Shown one piece after another: positions 49,434 through 57,587 of a stretch of 64,000 nt of DNA. Position 1 is the first letter of the stretch. Each line of letters starts with the position of its first letter. This DNA comes from Inquilinus limosus (GTDB taxonomy: Bacteria > Pseudomonadota > Alphaproteobacteria > DSM-16000 > Inquilinaceae). The DNA is taken from assembly GCF_002195995.1 (NCBI RefSeq), contig NZ_NHON01000030.1, forward strand, positions 1 to 64,000. Reading direction: 5' to 3'. The notes below the pieces were generated by a model, which was not told where the DNA came from, made no database searches, and saw nothing but the letters and a program-made list of their open reading frames with translations. The translations under genes and the position numbers were made by a program.

Positions 49434-50618
49434 ATGGTTTCCGGAACCGCGGAACGGGCGCCGAGCCGGCGCCTGCGCCTGGGCATGATCGGCGGCGGCC
49501 GCGACGCCTTCATCGGCGCGGTGCACCGCCTGGCGGCGCGGATGGACGACCGCTGGGACTTCGTCGCCGGCGCGCTGTCGAGCGATCCGCAGAAGGCCCT
49601 GGCCTCGGCCGCCGATCTGCGGCTGGACCCGTCCCGCGCCTATCCCAGCTGGCAGGCCATGCTGGAGGGCGAGGCGAAGCTGCGCGACGGCGGCGGCCCG
49701 GCGATCGACGCCGTCGCCATCGTCACCCCCAACCACGTCCATCACGGCCCGGCCAAGGCCTTCCTGGAGGCCGGCTTCCACGTCATCTGCGACAAGCCGA
49801 TGACCACGACCGTGGCCGATGCCGAGGATCTGGTGGCGGCGGTCAAGAAGAGCGGCCAGGTCTTCGCCCTGACCCACAACTACACCGGCTATCCGATGAT
49901 CCGGCAGGCCCGGGCGATGGTGGCCGAGGGCGCGCTGGGCCGCATCCGGCTGGTCGAGGCGGAATATGCCCAGGACTGGCTGGCGACCAAGGCCGAGGAC
50001 ACCGGCAGCAAGCAGGCGGAATGGCGGGTCGACCCGGCGCGCAGCGGCCCGGCCGGCTGCGTCGGCGACATCGGCACCCATGCCTACAACCTGGCCAGCT
50101 TCGTCACCGGCGAGGCGGCCCAATCGCTGGCCGCCGACCTGCAGAGCTTCGTTCCCGGCCGGCGGCTGGACGACAACGCCCATATCCTGCTGCGCTATGC
50201 CAGCGGCGCCCGCGGCATGATCTGGGCCAGCCAGGTCGCCAGCGGCAACGAGAACGGGCTGCGCCTGCGCATCTATGGCGAGAAGGCCGGGCTGGAATGG
50301 GCCCAGGAGAACCCGAACTATCTCACCTTCATGCCCTTGGGCGAGCCGCATCGCCGCCTGACCCGCGGCGGCCCGGGCAGCGGCCCGGCCGCGGCCCATG
50401 CCACCCGCGTGCCGCCCGGCCATCCCGAGGGCTATCTGGAGTGCTTCGCCCAGATCTACAGCGACGCGGCCGAGCAGATCCTGGCCCGGCTGGAGACGCG
50501 TGACCCGCAGCCGGACAGCCTCTTGGTGCCGACGGTCGAGGACGGCCTGGCCGGGGTGCGCTTCATCGCCGCCTGCGTGGCCTCGTCGCAGCAGGACGCG
50601 GCCTGGACGAAGATCTGA
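49434..50618 (+). CDS. Gfo/Idh/MocA family oxidoreductase
   Basis: A 394-residue NAD(P)-dependent sugar or inositol dehydrogenase. Rossmann motif [20 protein letters not shown]; the family EKP motif appears as [20 protein letters not shown]; the catalytic lysine is in DKP; and a downstream segment [16 protein letters not shown] carries the catalytic-His region. Oxidoreductase and isomerase pairs of this type metabolise inositols or uncommon sugars, an assignment made by family only. Confidence 0.92.
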   Translation: MVSGTAERAPSRRLRLGMIGGGRDAFIGAVHRLAARMDDRWDFVAGALSSDPQKALASAADLRLDPSRAYPSWQAMLEGEAKLRDGGGPAIDAVAIVTPNHVHHGPAKAFLEAGFHVICDKPMTTTVADAEDLVAAVKKSGQVFALTHNYTGYPMIRQARAMVAEGALGRIRLVEAEYAQDWLATKAEDTGSKQAEWRVDPARSGPAGCVGDIGTHAYNLASFVTGEAAQSLAADLQSFVPGRRLDDNAHILLRYASGARGMIWASQVASGNENGLRLRIYGEKAGLEWAQENPNYLTFMPLGEPHRRLTRGGPGSGPAAAHATRVPPGHPEGYLECFAQIYSDAAEQILARLETRDPQPDSLLVPTVEDGLAGVRFIAACVASSQQDAAWTKI

Positions 50619-50629
50619 CGGCCTCTCGC

Positions 50630-50715
50630 CGTCATTGCGAGGAGGCCAAGCCGACGAAGCAATCCAGGGGCCGGTGCGAGCCGCCCTGGATTGCTTCGCT
50701 GCGCTCGCAATGACG
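50630..50715. repeat. Intergenic palindromic repeat, family B copy 2
   Basis: CGTCATTGCGAG to CTCGCAATGACG with inner GAAGCAATCCAGGGG / CCCTGGATTGCTTCG, nearly identical to the copy at 31648. It follows the oxidoreductase stop by 12 bases. Confidence 0.85.
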
Positions 50716-50792
50716 GGGATGGAATGGACTTGGCGTCACGGAGAACGTGCGGCTAGGGTGCGCCACCGTTACCCCGTCGAAAGAGCCGCCCC

Positions 50793-51002
50793 ATGAAGAT
50801 CAGCGCCCGCAACCAGCTCAAGGGCACCATCGTCGAGGTCACCAAGGGCCAGACCACCGCCCATATCCGCATCGATATCGGCGGCGGCGTCATCGTCACC
50901 TCCTCGATCACCAACGAGTCGGTCGATTCGCTCGGCCTCAAGCCCGGCCAGGCCGCCTATGCGGTGATCAAGGCCTCCGACGTCATGGTCGCCGTCGACT
51001 GA
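50793..51002 (+). CDS. TOBE-domain (molbindin-like) protein
   Basis: A 69-residue single TOBE/Mop domain: [40 protein letters not shown] and [16 protein letters not shown]. Small proteins of this kind bind molybdate or tungstate oxyanions as hexamers and buffer the metal. No molybdenum transport genes are adjacent. pgk follows on the same strand after 109 bases. Confidence 0.92.
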   Translation: MKISARNQLKGTIVEVTKGQTTAHIRIDIGGGVIVTSSITNESVDSLGLKPGQAAYAVIKASDVMVAVD

Positions 51003-51111
51003 TATCCCGCACGCCGCACGCAGCCGTTTCGGCCCTTCGGCCCGGTTGCGTCGCGGCGGCCGCTGTGGTTCGGTGCCGGCGATCTTGCCCCCTGACGAGA
51101 GAGCCGAGCCG

Positions 51112-52305
51112 ATGAGCGCCTTCAAGACCCTCGACGACGTGGATGTGCGCGGCAAGACCGTGCTGGTGCGCGGCGACCTGAACGTGCCGGTCGAGGACGG
51201 CCATGTCAGCGACACCACCCGGCTGGACCGGCTGGCCCCGACCATCGACGAGATCGCCGACAAGGGCGGCCGCGTCGTGCTGCTCTCCCATTTCGGCCGG
51301 CCCAAGGGCGTGACCCCGGAGTTCAGCCTGAAGACCATCGTGCTGCCGGCGCTGGAAGAGGTGCTGGAGCGGCCGGTCGCCTTCGCCGCGGACTGCGTCG
51401 GGCCGCAGGCCGAGGCCGCGGTGAAGGCGCTGAAGGACGGCCAGATCCTGCTCCTGGAGAATGTCCGCTTCCATCCGGAGGAGGAGAAGAACGACCCGAC
51501 CTTCGCCAAGGCCCTGGCATCGCTCGGCGACCTCTATGTCAACGACGCCTTCTCCGCCGCGCACCGCGCCCATGCCTCGACCGAGGGCATCGCCCACCAC
51601 CTGCCCGCCATTGCCGGCCGGCTGATGCAGGCCGAGCTGGAGGCGTTGTCGGCGGCGCTGGAGGCGCCGCAGCGCCCGGTGCTGGCGATCGTCGGCGGCG
51701 CCAAGATCTCGACCAAGCTCGACCTGCTCGGCAACCTCGTCGCCAAGGTCGACCGGCTGGTGCTGGGCGGCGGCATGGCCAACACCTTCCTGGCGGCCCA
51801 GGGCGTGGATGTCGGCAAGAGCCTGTGCGAGCACGACATGGCCGACGCGGTGCACACCATCCTCGGCAAGGCCAAGGCCGCCGGCTGCGAGATCGTGCTG
51901 CCGGTCGACGGCGTGGTCGCCCGCGAATTCAAGGCCGACGCGCCGCATGAGGCGGTCGACAACGCGGCCATCTCGGCCGATGCCATGCTGCTGGATATCG
52001 GCCCGAAATCCGTGGCGAAGCTGAAGGCGCTGCTGGCCGAGACCAAGACCGTGGTCTGGAACGGCCCGCTGGGCGTCTTCGAGAAGCGCCCCTTCGATGC
52101 CGGCACCGTGGCGGTGGCGCGCGAAGCGGCCGACCTGACCCAGGCCGGCAAGCTGCTGACCGTGGCCGGCGGCGGCGACACCGTCGCCGCCCTGGCCCAT
52201 GCCGGGGTCGAGGATCGCTTCTCCTACATCTCCACCGCTGGCGGCGCCTTCCTGGAATGGCTCGAGGGCAAGGACCTGCCGGGCGTCGCTGCGCTGAAGC
52301 GCTGA
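51112..52305 (+). CDS. pgk: Phosphoglycerate kinase
   Basis: A 397-residue glycolytic kinase making ATP from 1,3-bisphosphoglycerate. [51 protein letters not shown] and the ATP-site NGPLGVFE and GGGDTVAAL are intact. Normal length. It usually lies with gap and fba in alphaproteobacteria; here it stands alone after the TOBE gene. Confidence 0.97.
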   Translation: MSAFKTLDDVDVRGKTVLVRGDLNVPVEDGHVSDTTRLDRLAPTIDEIADKGGRVVLLSHFGRPKGVTPEFSLKTIVLPALEEVLERPVAFAADCVGPQAEAAVKALKDGQILLLENVRFHPEEEKNDPTFAKALASLGDLYVNDAFSAAHRAHASTEGIAHHLPAIAGRLMQAELEALSAALEAPQRPVLAIVGGAKISTKLDLLGNLVAKVDRLVLGGGMANTFLAAQGVDVGKSLCEHDMADAVHTILGKAKAAGCEIVLPVDGVVAREFKADAPHEAVDNAAISADAMLLDIGPKSVAKLKALLAETKTVVWNGPLGVFEKRPFDAGTVAVAREAADLTQAGKLLTVAGGGDTVAALAHAGVEDRFSYISTAGGAFLEWLEGKDLPGVAALKR

Positions 52306-52364
52306 GCTGACCGGGAGGAGAGCGGAGGCTCCGGCCTCTTCCTCTTCCTCTTCCCCTGCCCTGC

Positions 52365-52862
52365 CTACCGCGCGGCGGCGCGCTTTTGCGGCGCCGCCTG
52401 GTCCTGCGGCTGCTGCGCGTGCTTCAGCAGGTTGTCGCGCATCCGGGTGACGGCCTGGCGCATCGCCGCGAACTCCTCCCCCTCCAGGCCCGTCGCCTCG
52501 ATCAGGTCACGCTGCCCGCCCCGTTCGCGCAGACGGCGGCCGGCCTCGGTCAGGCTGACGATCACCTGCCGCTCATCGGTCGGATCGCGCCGGCGGCTGA
52601 GATAGCCGAGCTCCTCCAGCCGCTTGAGGATCGGGGTCAGCGTGTTCGATTCCAGGAACAGCTTCTCGCCCAGCCCTTTGACCGTCTGGTTGTCCTTGTC
52701 CCACAGGGCGACGATGGTGATCCACTGGGTGTAGGTGATGCCCAGCTCGTCCAGGATGGGCTTATAGGCACGGCCGAAGGCCAGATTCGCCGAATAGACG
52801 GCGAAGCATAGGAAATCGGACAGGTTCGGTAGCGTCCGGTCATCGGAACGGGATCGGGTCAC
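52365..52862 (-). CDS. MarR-family regulator, OhrR-like
   Basis: A 165-residue MarR-type repressor. LSDFLCFAVYSANLAFGRAY with TYTQWITIVALW matches OhrR, in which the Cys in LCFAVYS senses organic peroxide. The winged helix is VKGLGEKLFLESNTLTPILKRLEELGYLSRRRDPTDERQ-type. It ends in a basic, Gln-rich tail. No ohr peroxidase gene is adjacent; the divergent gene encodes a VOC protein. Operators at 52906-52988. GTG start. Confidence 0.87.
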   Translation of the reverse strand: MTRSRSDDRTLPNLSDFLCFAVYSANLAFGRAYKPILDELGITYTQWITIVALWDKDNQTVKGLGEKLFLESNTLTPILKRLEELGYLSRRRDPTDERQVIVSLTEAGRRLRERGGQRDLIEATGLEGEEFAAMRQAVTRMRDNLLKHAQQPQDQAAPQKRAAAR

Positions 52863-52905
52863 AGGGGCCTCGCGTCGTGAGATACCCCTCCTATATAGAT
52901 CGCAT

Positions 52906-52988
52906 CCGATTAAATCGGAAGATGTTGACTCGCAGAATCGCCCAGCATATATAAATCGTGCCCGATTGAAGCGGACACGATTTATATA
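52906..52988. promoter_or_regulatory. Twin operators between the OhrR-like and VOC genes
   Basis: Two related 13-mers, CCGATTAAATCGG (52906-52918, perfect palindrome) and CCGATTGAAGCGG (52962-52974, 11 of 13 identical). The second is framed by 13-base inverted arms TATATAAATCGTG (52948-52960) and CACGATTTATATA (52976-52988). They flank the divergent promoters, so the regulator likely controls both directions. Confidence 0.7.
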
Positions 52989-53030
52989 GGAAGCCGCGCC
53001 CCTGCGGATCCGTCAACAAAGGAGCAGGAT

Positions 53031-53633
53031 ATGAGCAGCACCACTGGGACCAGCGCGTCCGAGCTGAAGCTGGAGGTCGTCACCATCCCGGTCGCCGATG
53101 TCGACCGTGCCAAGGCCTTCTACACCGGCCTGGGCTGGCGGCTGGACGCCGACATCTCCGGCGACAATTTCCGGGTGATCCAGGTCACCCCTCCGGGCTC
53201 GCCGACCTCGGTGATCTTCGGCAATGGCAATGTCGTCGCCCCCTATTTCATCGTCCCCGACATCGTGGCGACGCGCGCCGAGCTGGCCGCCCGCGGCGTC
53301 GAGATCGGCGAGGTCTATCATTTCGACGAGAGCGGCGAGCGCCGCAGCGGGCCGGAGCCGACCCGGCGCAGCTACGCCTCCTGGGCCTCGTTCAAGGATC
53401 CGGACGGTAATGCCTGGCAGATCCAGGAGGTGACGCAGCGCCTGCCCGGCCGCGTCGAGGCCGGCGACACCACCTTCCCGTCCTCCAAGGAGCTGGCCGC
53501 CGCGCTGCGGCGGGCGGCGGCCGCCCATGGCGAGCACGAGAAGCGCAATGGCGGGCAGCACGACGCGAACTGGCCGGACTGGTACGCCGAGTACATCGTC
53601 CGCGAGCAGGCCGGCCAGGAGCTGCCGCTCTAA
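53031..53633 (+). CDS. VOC family protein (glyoxalase-like)
   Basis: A 200-residue VOC-fold protein: KLEVVTIPVADVDRAKAFYT, a middle strand VIQVTPPGSPTSVIFGNGN and the terminal ASFKDPDGNAWQIQEVTQR with the metal-binding Glu. The extra C-terminal 45 residues (charged, His- and Trp-containing) are unusual for the fold. AAGGAGCAGG precedes ATG. Probably controlled by the divergent OhrR-like regulator, suggesting a role against oxidants or electrophiles. Confidence 0.85.
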   Translation: MSSTTGTSASELKLEVVTIPVADVDRAKAFYTGLGWRLDADISGDNFRVIQVTPPGSPTSVIFGNGNVVAPYFIVPDIVATRAELAARGVEIGEVYHFDESGERRSGPEPTRRSYASWASFKDPDGNAWQIQEVTQRLPGRVEAGDTTFPSSKELAAALRRAAAAHGEHEKRNGGQHDANWPDWYAEYIVREQAGQELPL

Positions 53634-53640
53634 GCGGCGG

Positions 53641-54936
53641 TCAAGCAGTCGCCGACCCGGGACCGTTGTCGCAGCCGCGCGCCAGGTCCCGGGCGGCAGC
53701 CACGAGCATCTCGGCCGCGCCCGGGGCGAAGGCGGCCGGCATGCCGTAGTAGCGGTGCGCCTCCTCGACCTCATAGCCGCCATGACGGTATTCGCCGGCG
53801 GGCGGGATGTAGCCGGGGCAGCCATCGGCGAAGCCGAAGGTGATGGTGGGGCCGGTCAGCGGATCGCCGTCCAGCGCGCGGCGGAAATCGAGCCCGGTCT
53901 GGGCGAAGATCTCGCCCGGCAGGCCGATCAGCCGCGCCCCGCCCCAGTCGAACACGGTGATTCGCGCCGGCCAGGGGCTGAGCGCCCGGGGAGCGATCCC
54001 TTCCGCCCAGTCGGCCCAGCAGCGCAGCAGCACGGCGCGGGCCGGTTCGGCCGCCGCGGCTTCCTGCCGCCATCCGGCCGCCAAGGCCTCCGGCGGCCGG
54101 GTTTCGGTCCGGGCCAGGGGCAGCATCCGCTCGGCACGGACGGCCCGTACCTCACGGCCGAGCGGCAGGTCCGGCGCCTGCAGCGCGGCATCGGCGATCC
54201 GGGTCCCGATGCGCTCGGCCTCGGCGAAGGTCCGGTCCGCCCGCGGCGCGGTCGAGATCGAGGCATGCGCGGCATGGCCGGTGTTGACGTCGCCGGTGCA
54301 GCCGGTGAGGAAGACCGCGACGGCGCCGGGATGGGCCGCCTCCAGATGGCGACGAACCACGCCCGGATAGTCGGCCGTGAACAGCGTGTTGTCGGCCCCC
54401 AGCACCACCGGATGCAGGGCATGGCAGGCCAGCACCGCGATGCCCGCCCCGCCCTCTTCCCGGATGCGCAGCACCGGCAGGGCCGGGTCGACCGGGCCGC
54501 CGGCATGGCGGCGGTTGCGGGCGATGCCGGGATCCGCGCCCATTCCGAAGCCCAGCCGGGCCGGCCGCCTTGCAGCGCGGGCTTCGGCGACGGCCTCGAC
54601 GCACGCATCCTCCAGCCGTTGCAGCCAGGCCGGGTCCAGCCCCAGGCCGAGCCGCCCCGGCATGGCGACCGGCCCGCCATGGGTGTGGGTGGCCGCGACG
54701 ATCAGATGGCCGTCGGCCAGCCCGGCCCGGTCGCGGATCCGGCGGCAGCTGTCCTCGTGCAGGCCGATGACATCGACGGCCACGATCGCCGTCTCGCCGA
54801 CCGCCACGGCCCGGACGGTCAGCGGGTCGTGCACGCCGGTGGCCGGGCTGGTGCGGGCGGCGAAGCCGGACATGGCCAGCCCGGCCGGCGGCGTCACGTC
54901 GATCACGGCCGCCCCGGCCTGGACCGGCGCGGTCAT
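53641..54936 (-). CDS. Neutral/alkaline ceramidase-fold hydrolase (N-terminal domain type)
   Basis: A 431-residue protein matching the catalytic N-terminal domain of neutral/alkaline ceramidases: DVTPPAGLAMSGFAAR, VAATHTHGGPVAMPG (His ligand pair), ACHALHPVVLGADNTLFTADYPG and FLTGCTGDVNTGH. These enzymes use one zinc to cleave amide bonds. It is shorter than ceramidases (about 700) and lacks their C-terminal domain and a signal peptide, so it probably acts in the cytosol. It is coupled by a four-base overlap to nagA at the end of an amino-sugar operon; deacylation of an N-acyl amino sugar or related compound is a reasonable inference. Confidence 0.82.
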   Translation of the reverse strand: MTAPVQAGAAVIDVTPPAGLAMSGFAARTSPATGVHDPLTVRAVAVGETAIVAVDVIGLHEDSCRRIRDRAGLADGHLIVAATHTHGGPVAMPGRLGLGLDPAWLQRLEDACVEAVAEARAARRPARLGFGMGADPGIARNRRHAGGPVDPALPVLRIREEGGAGIAVLACHALHPVVLGADNTLFTADYPGVVRRHLEAAHPGAVAVFLTGCTGDVNTGHAAHASISTAPRADRTFAEAERIGTRIADAALQAPDLPLGREVRAVRAERMLPLARTETRPPEALAAGWRQEAAAAEPARAVLLRCWADWAEGIAPRALSPWPARITVFDWGGARLIGLPGEIFAQTGLDFRRALDGDPLTGPTITFGFADGCPGYIPPAGEYRHGGYEVEEAHRYYGMPAAFAPGAAEMLVAAARDLARGCDNGPGSATA

Positions 54937-56063
54937 GCCCGCTCCTCGCCCAGCGCCAGGACGGTGTCGATGCCGAGATCCCGGTCGCCGGGCGCCCAGC
55001 GGAAGCGGACCAGGTCGGCCGGCGCGCCCACGGCCAGCACGCCGCGCCCGCCGACGAAGCGGCCGGTATTGACGGTGGCGAGGCGGAGGGCGTCGGCCAG
55101 CGAAATACTCGCCATGTCGATCGCCAGAGCCACGTCCTGCTTCAGCGGACGGGCGGCGCCGGCGAGGAAGGGTGTGCCGGCAAGGCCGAGCCGGCCGTCG
55201 ACGGTCAGCTCCACCCGCCCGCCGATCGGCTGGTCGTAGAGGCCGGGCGCCAGCCCGCCGAGCGCCGCGGCGTCGGAGACCAGGACGGCGCGGTCCAGCC
55301 CCTTGGCCCGCAGCATGGCCTTGAGCACCTCGGCCGGCAGGTGGTGGCCATCGGCGATGAAGCTGGCGGTCAGCCGGTCCTCGGCCAGTTGCGACCAGAT
55401 CGGGTTCGGGTGGCGCGGCAGCGTCGCGGCGATGCCGTTGCCGAGATGGGTCGACAGCGCCGCTCCGGCCGCCACCGCCGCCGCGATCTGCGCCGGCGAG
55501 GCATCGGTGTGGCCGATCGAGACATGGACGCCGCGCGCCACGAGACCGCGGATATAGTCCGGCGCGCCGTCATGGTGCGGCGACAGCGTGACCAGCCCGA
55601 CCAGGCCGTCGCAGGCCGCCTGCCAGCGGTCGAATTCGGCGAGGTCCGGCGGCCGCACCTGGTCGCGCGGATGCGCGCCGCGCGGCCCATCCTCCGGCGA
55701 AATGTGTGGCCCCTCGACATGCACCGCGGGGATGGCATGGGCCACCAGCGGGTCGACCGCCCGGGCCGCGGCGATGGCGGCCAGGGCCGCGGTGATCGAG
55801 GCCTCCGAGGCGGTGATCAGTGTCGGCAGGAAGGTGGTGACGCCATCCCTGCGCAGCACCGCCGCCAGCCGCGCCACCGTCTCCGGCACCAGGCCGCCGC
55901 CGTTCAAATCGTGCCCGGCAAAGCCGTTGACCTGCAGGTCGACCAGCCCGGCCGACAGCCACGCCGTCTCGCCCGCTGGCCCGTCCTCGATCGCGGCCAC
56001 CCGGCCATCCGCGACCGTGACCGCCAGGCTGCGGCCGCTGGCCGGGTCGCGGCCGGTGATCAC
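54933..56063 (-). CDS. nagA: N-acetylglucosamine-6-phosphate deacetylase
   Basis: A 376-residue amidohydrolase removing acetate from GlcNAc-6-phosphate. LVDLQVNGFAGHDLNG, the metal Glu in HVEGPHISPEDGPRGAHP, His in VSIGHTDAS, His in STHLGNGIAATLPRHPNPIW, IADGHHLP and the catalytic Asp in VSDAAALGG are all present. Overlaps its neighbours on both sides by four bases. With nagB it would feed fructose-6-phosphate into glycolysis. Confidence 0.95.
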   Translation of the reverse strand: MITGRDPASGRSLAVTVADGRVAAIEDGPAGETAWLSAGLVDLQVNGFAGHDLNGGGLVPETVARLAAVLRRDGVTTFLPTLITASEASITAALAAIAAARAVDPLVAHAIPAVHVEGPHISPEDGPRGAHPRDQVRPPDLAEFDRWQAACDGLVGLVTLSPHHDGAPDYIRGLVARGVHVSIGHTDASPAQIAAAVAAGAALSTHLGNGIAATLPRHPNPIWSQLAEDRLTASFIADGHHLPAEVLKAMLRAKGLDRAVLVSDAAALGGLAPGLYDQPIGGRVELTVDGRLGLAGTPFLAGAARPLKQDVALAIDMASISLADALRLATVNTGRFVGGRGVLAVGAPADLVRFRWAPGDRDLGIDTVLALGEERA

Positions 56064-56830
56064 AGCGACCGCACCCGGCCGCGGAACCGGCCGATGAAGC
56101 GGCCATTGGCCTCGTCGCCGCCGGGGGCGTTGCCGCTGCGCCAGACCGGCGGCTCGATGCCTCGTTCGGCCAGCTTGGCGATGGTGCGGATGACCAGGCA
56201 GTTCAGCGCAAAGGCATTGGCGAAGGTGGAGATGGCGGCCACCGGCTCCCCCATCCCCGGGATCCGCACGACTGCGTCGCCGACCGGCACCTTGGTGTCG
56301 ATCGCGATGTCGGCCAGGTCGTGCAGATTCTGCTTGGTCGGGTGGCGGGCGGGGTGGTCCGGCGCCGTCTGGTCGGCATGGCCGCGCGAGCTGACGCCAA
56401 TGACGAAGGCGCCGCGCCGCTTCGCCTCGATCGCCGCATCGATCAGCGCGGCATTGATGCCGTAGGCGTTGACCAGGATCAGCAGATCGTCCGGCCCCAG
56501 GTCGCGATCGGCGATCACCACCCGGCCATAGCCCGGCGTCCGCTCGATCGCCATCGACCGCAGGGCGCCGTTCGACAGCAGCGTGCCCTCGTCGAGGATG
56601 GCCGAGACATGCATCAGCCCGCCGGCGCGGAAGAAGATCTCCTGCGCCGCCAGGTTGGAATGGCCGCCGGGCCCGTAGACATGGACCAGCCGGTCGGCCG
56701 CGATCTGGTCGGCCAGGCGGCTGGCGGCGCGGTCCAGGCCGTCGCGCTCGATCTCCAGGATCGCGCGCATCAGGTCCTGCGTGCGGTCGAGATAGGCGGT
56801 GCAGAGGGCGTCGGCGTCGATCTCAGCCAT
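56060..56830 (-). CDS. SIS-domain protein (UPF0309 type) of the amino-sugar operon
   Basis: A 256-residue SIS protein: LVHVYGPGGHSNLAAQEIFFRAGG and DDLLILVNAYGINAALIDAAI, where NAYGIN replaces the NSGVN phosphosugar loop of its paralogue at 36533. GAFVIGVSSRGHADQTAP follows. The role is unproven; position among nagA, nagB and the AGE epimerase suggests action on an amino-sugar phosphate. The altered loop may indicate a changed substrate. Confidence 0.85.
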   Translation of the reverse strand: MAEIDADALCTAYLDRTQDLMRAILEIERDGLDRAASRLADQIAADRLVHVYGPGGHSNLAAQEIFFRAGGLMHVSAILDEGTLLSNGALRSMAIERTPGYGRVVIADRDLGPDDLLILVNAYGINAALIDAAIEAKRRGAFVIGVSSRGHADQTAPDHPARHPTKQNLHDLADIAIDTKVPVGDAVVRIPGMGEPVAAISTFANAFALNCLVIRTIAKLAERGIEPPVWRSGNAPGGDEANGRFIGRFRGRVRSL

Positions 56831-57587
56831 GGGGGTCCGACTCCGGGTCCAGGAACAGGGTCACGGTAGGGTGACGGCGCAGCGCGGTCGCCGGGCAGGC
56901 GGCGCCGATCGGATCGTGCAGGGCGCGGACCACCGCCTCGCGCTTGGCCGCGCCGGGCACCACGCAGATGAGGTGGTCGGCCCGCAGCAGCCGCGGCACG
57001 GTCAGGGTCAGGGCATGGGTCGGCACGTCGTCGAACCCGGGGAAACAGCCATCATCGACCTGCTGCTGGCGGCAGACGGCGTCGAGCTCCACCACCTTCA
57101 CGTCCAGCGGGTCGTCGAGATCGGCGACCGGCGGGTCGTTGAAGGCGAGGTGGCCGTTCACGCCGATGCCGAGGCAGACGATGTCGATCGGCGCCTCCGC
57201 CAGCAGGCGGGCATACGCCGCGGCGGCCGCGGCCGGATCGCTGCCGGGATCGATCAGGTGGACGGCGCCGAAGGGCAGCCGGTCGAACAGATGGCGGCGC
57301 AGCCACAGGGCGAAGCGCGCCGGCGCGTCCGGCGCCAGGCCGATATACTCGTCCATGTGGAAGGCGGTGACGCGGCCCCAGTCGATGCCGGGCTCGGCGA
57401 CCAGGGCATCGAGCATCTCCGCCTGGCTGGGCGCCGCGGCGAAGATCATGCGGACCCGGCCCTGGCCGGCCAGGCGGCGGCGCAGATCCTCGGCCACGGC
57501 GGCCGCGGCGGCGCGGCCCATCGCGGCGCGGCCGGGATGGACCTGGACATCGATGCCGCCCACCGGGGCGGTTGCGGACAGGGTCAT
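56823..57587 (-). CDS. nagB: Glucosamine-6-phosphate deaminase
   Basis: A 254-residue NagB-fold enzyme converting glucosamine-6-phosphate to fructose-6-phosphate and ammonia. IFAAAPSQAEMLDALVAEPG, FHMDEYIGLAPDAPARFALW, CLGIGVNGHLAFNDPPVADL and LTLTVPRLLRADHLICVVPG match the family; the DEY and GxNGHxAFN motifs are intact. ATG 57587 overlaps the AGE gene by four bases. The 3' end overlaps the SIS gene by eight. Confidence 0.93.
   Translation of the reverse strand: MTLSATAPVGGIDVQVHPGRAAMGRAAAAAVAEDLRRRLAGQGRVRMIFAAAPSQAEMLDALVAEPGIDWGRVTAFHMDEYIGLAPDAPARFALWLRRHLFDRLPFGAVHLIDPGSDPAAAAAAYARLLAEAPIDIVCLGIGVNGHLAFNDPPVADLDDPLDVKVVELDAVCRQQQVDDGCFPGFDDVPTHALTLTVPRLLRADHLICVVPGAAKREAVVRALHDPIGAACPATALRRHPTVTLFLDPESDPHG

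Noticed and set aside
48072-50503. Long frames on both strands over the isomerase and oxidoreductase genes
   Set aside because: The isomerase and oxidoreductase reading frames show clear family motifs; the others are shadows.
11924-50715. CRISPR array
   Set aside because: The repeated elements are single, dispersed palindromes many kilobases apart without regular spacers.
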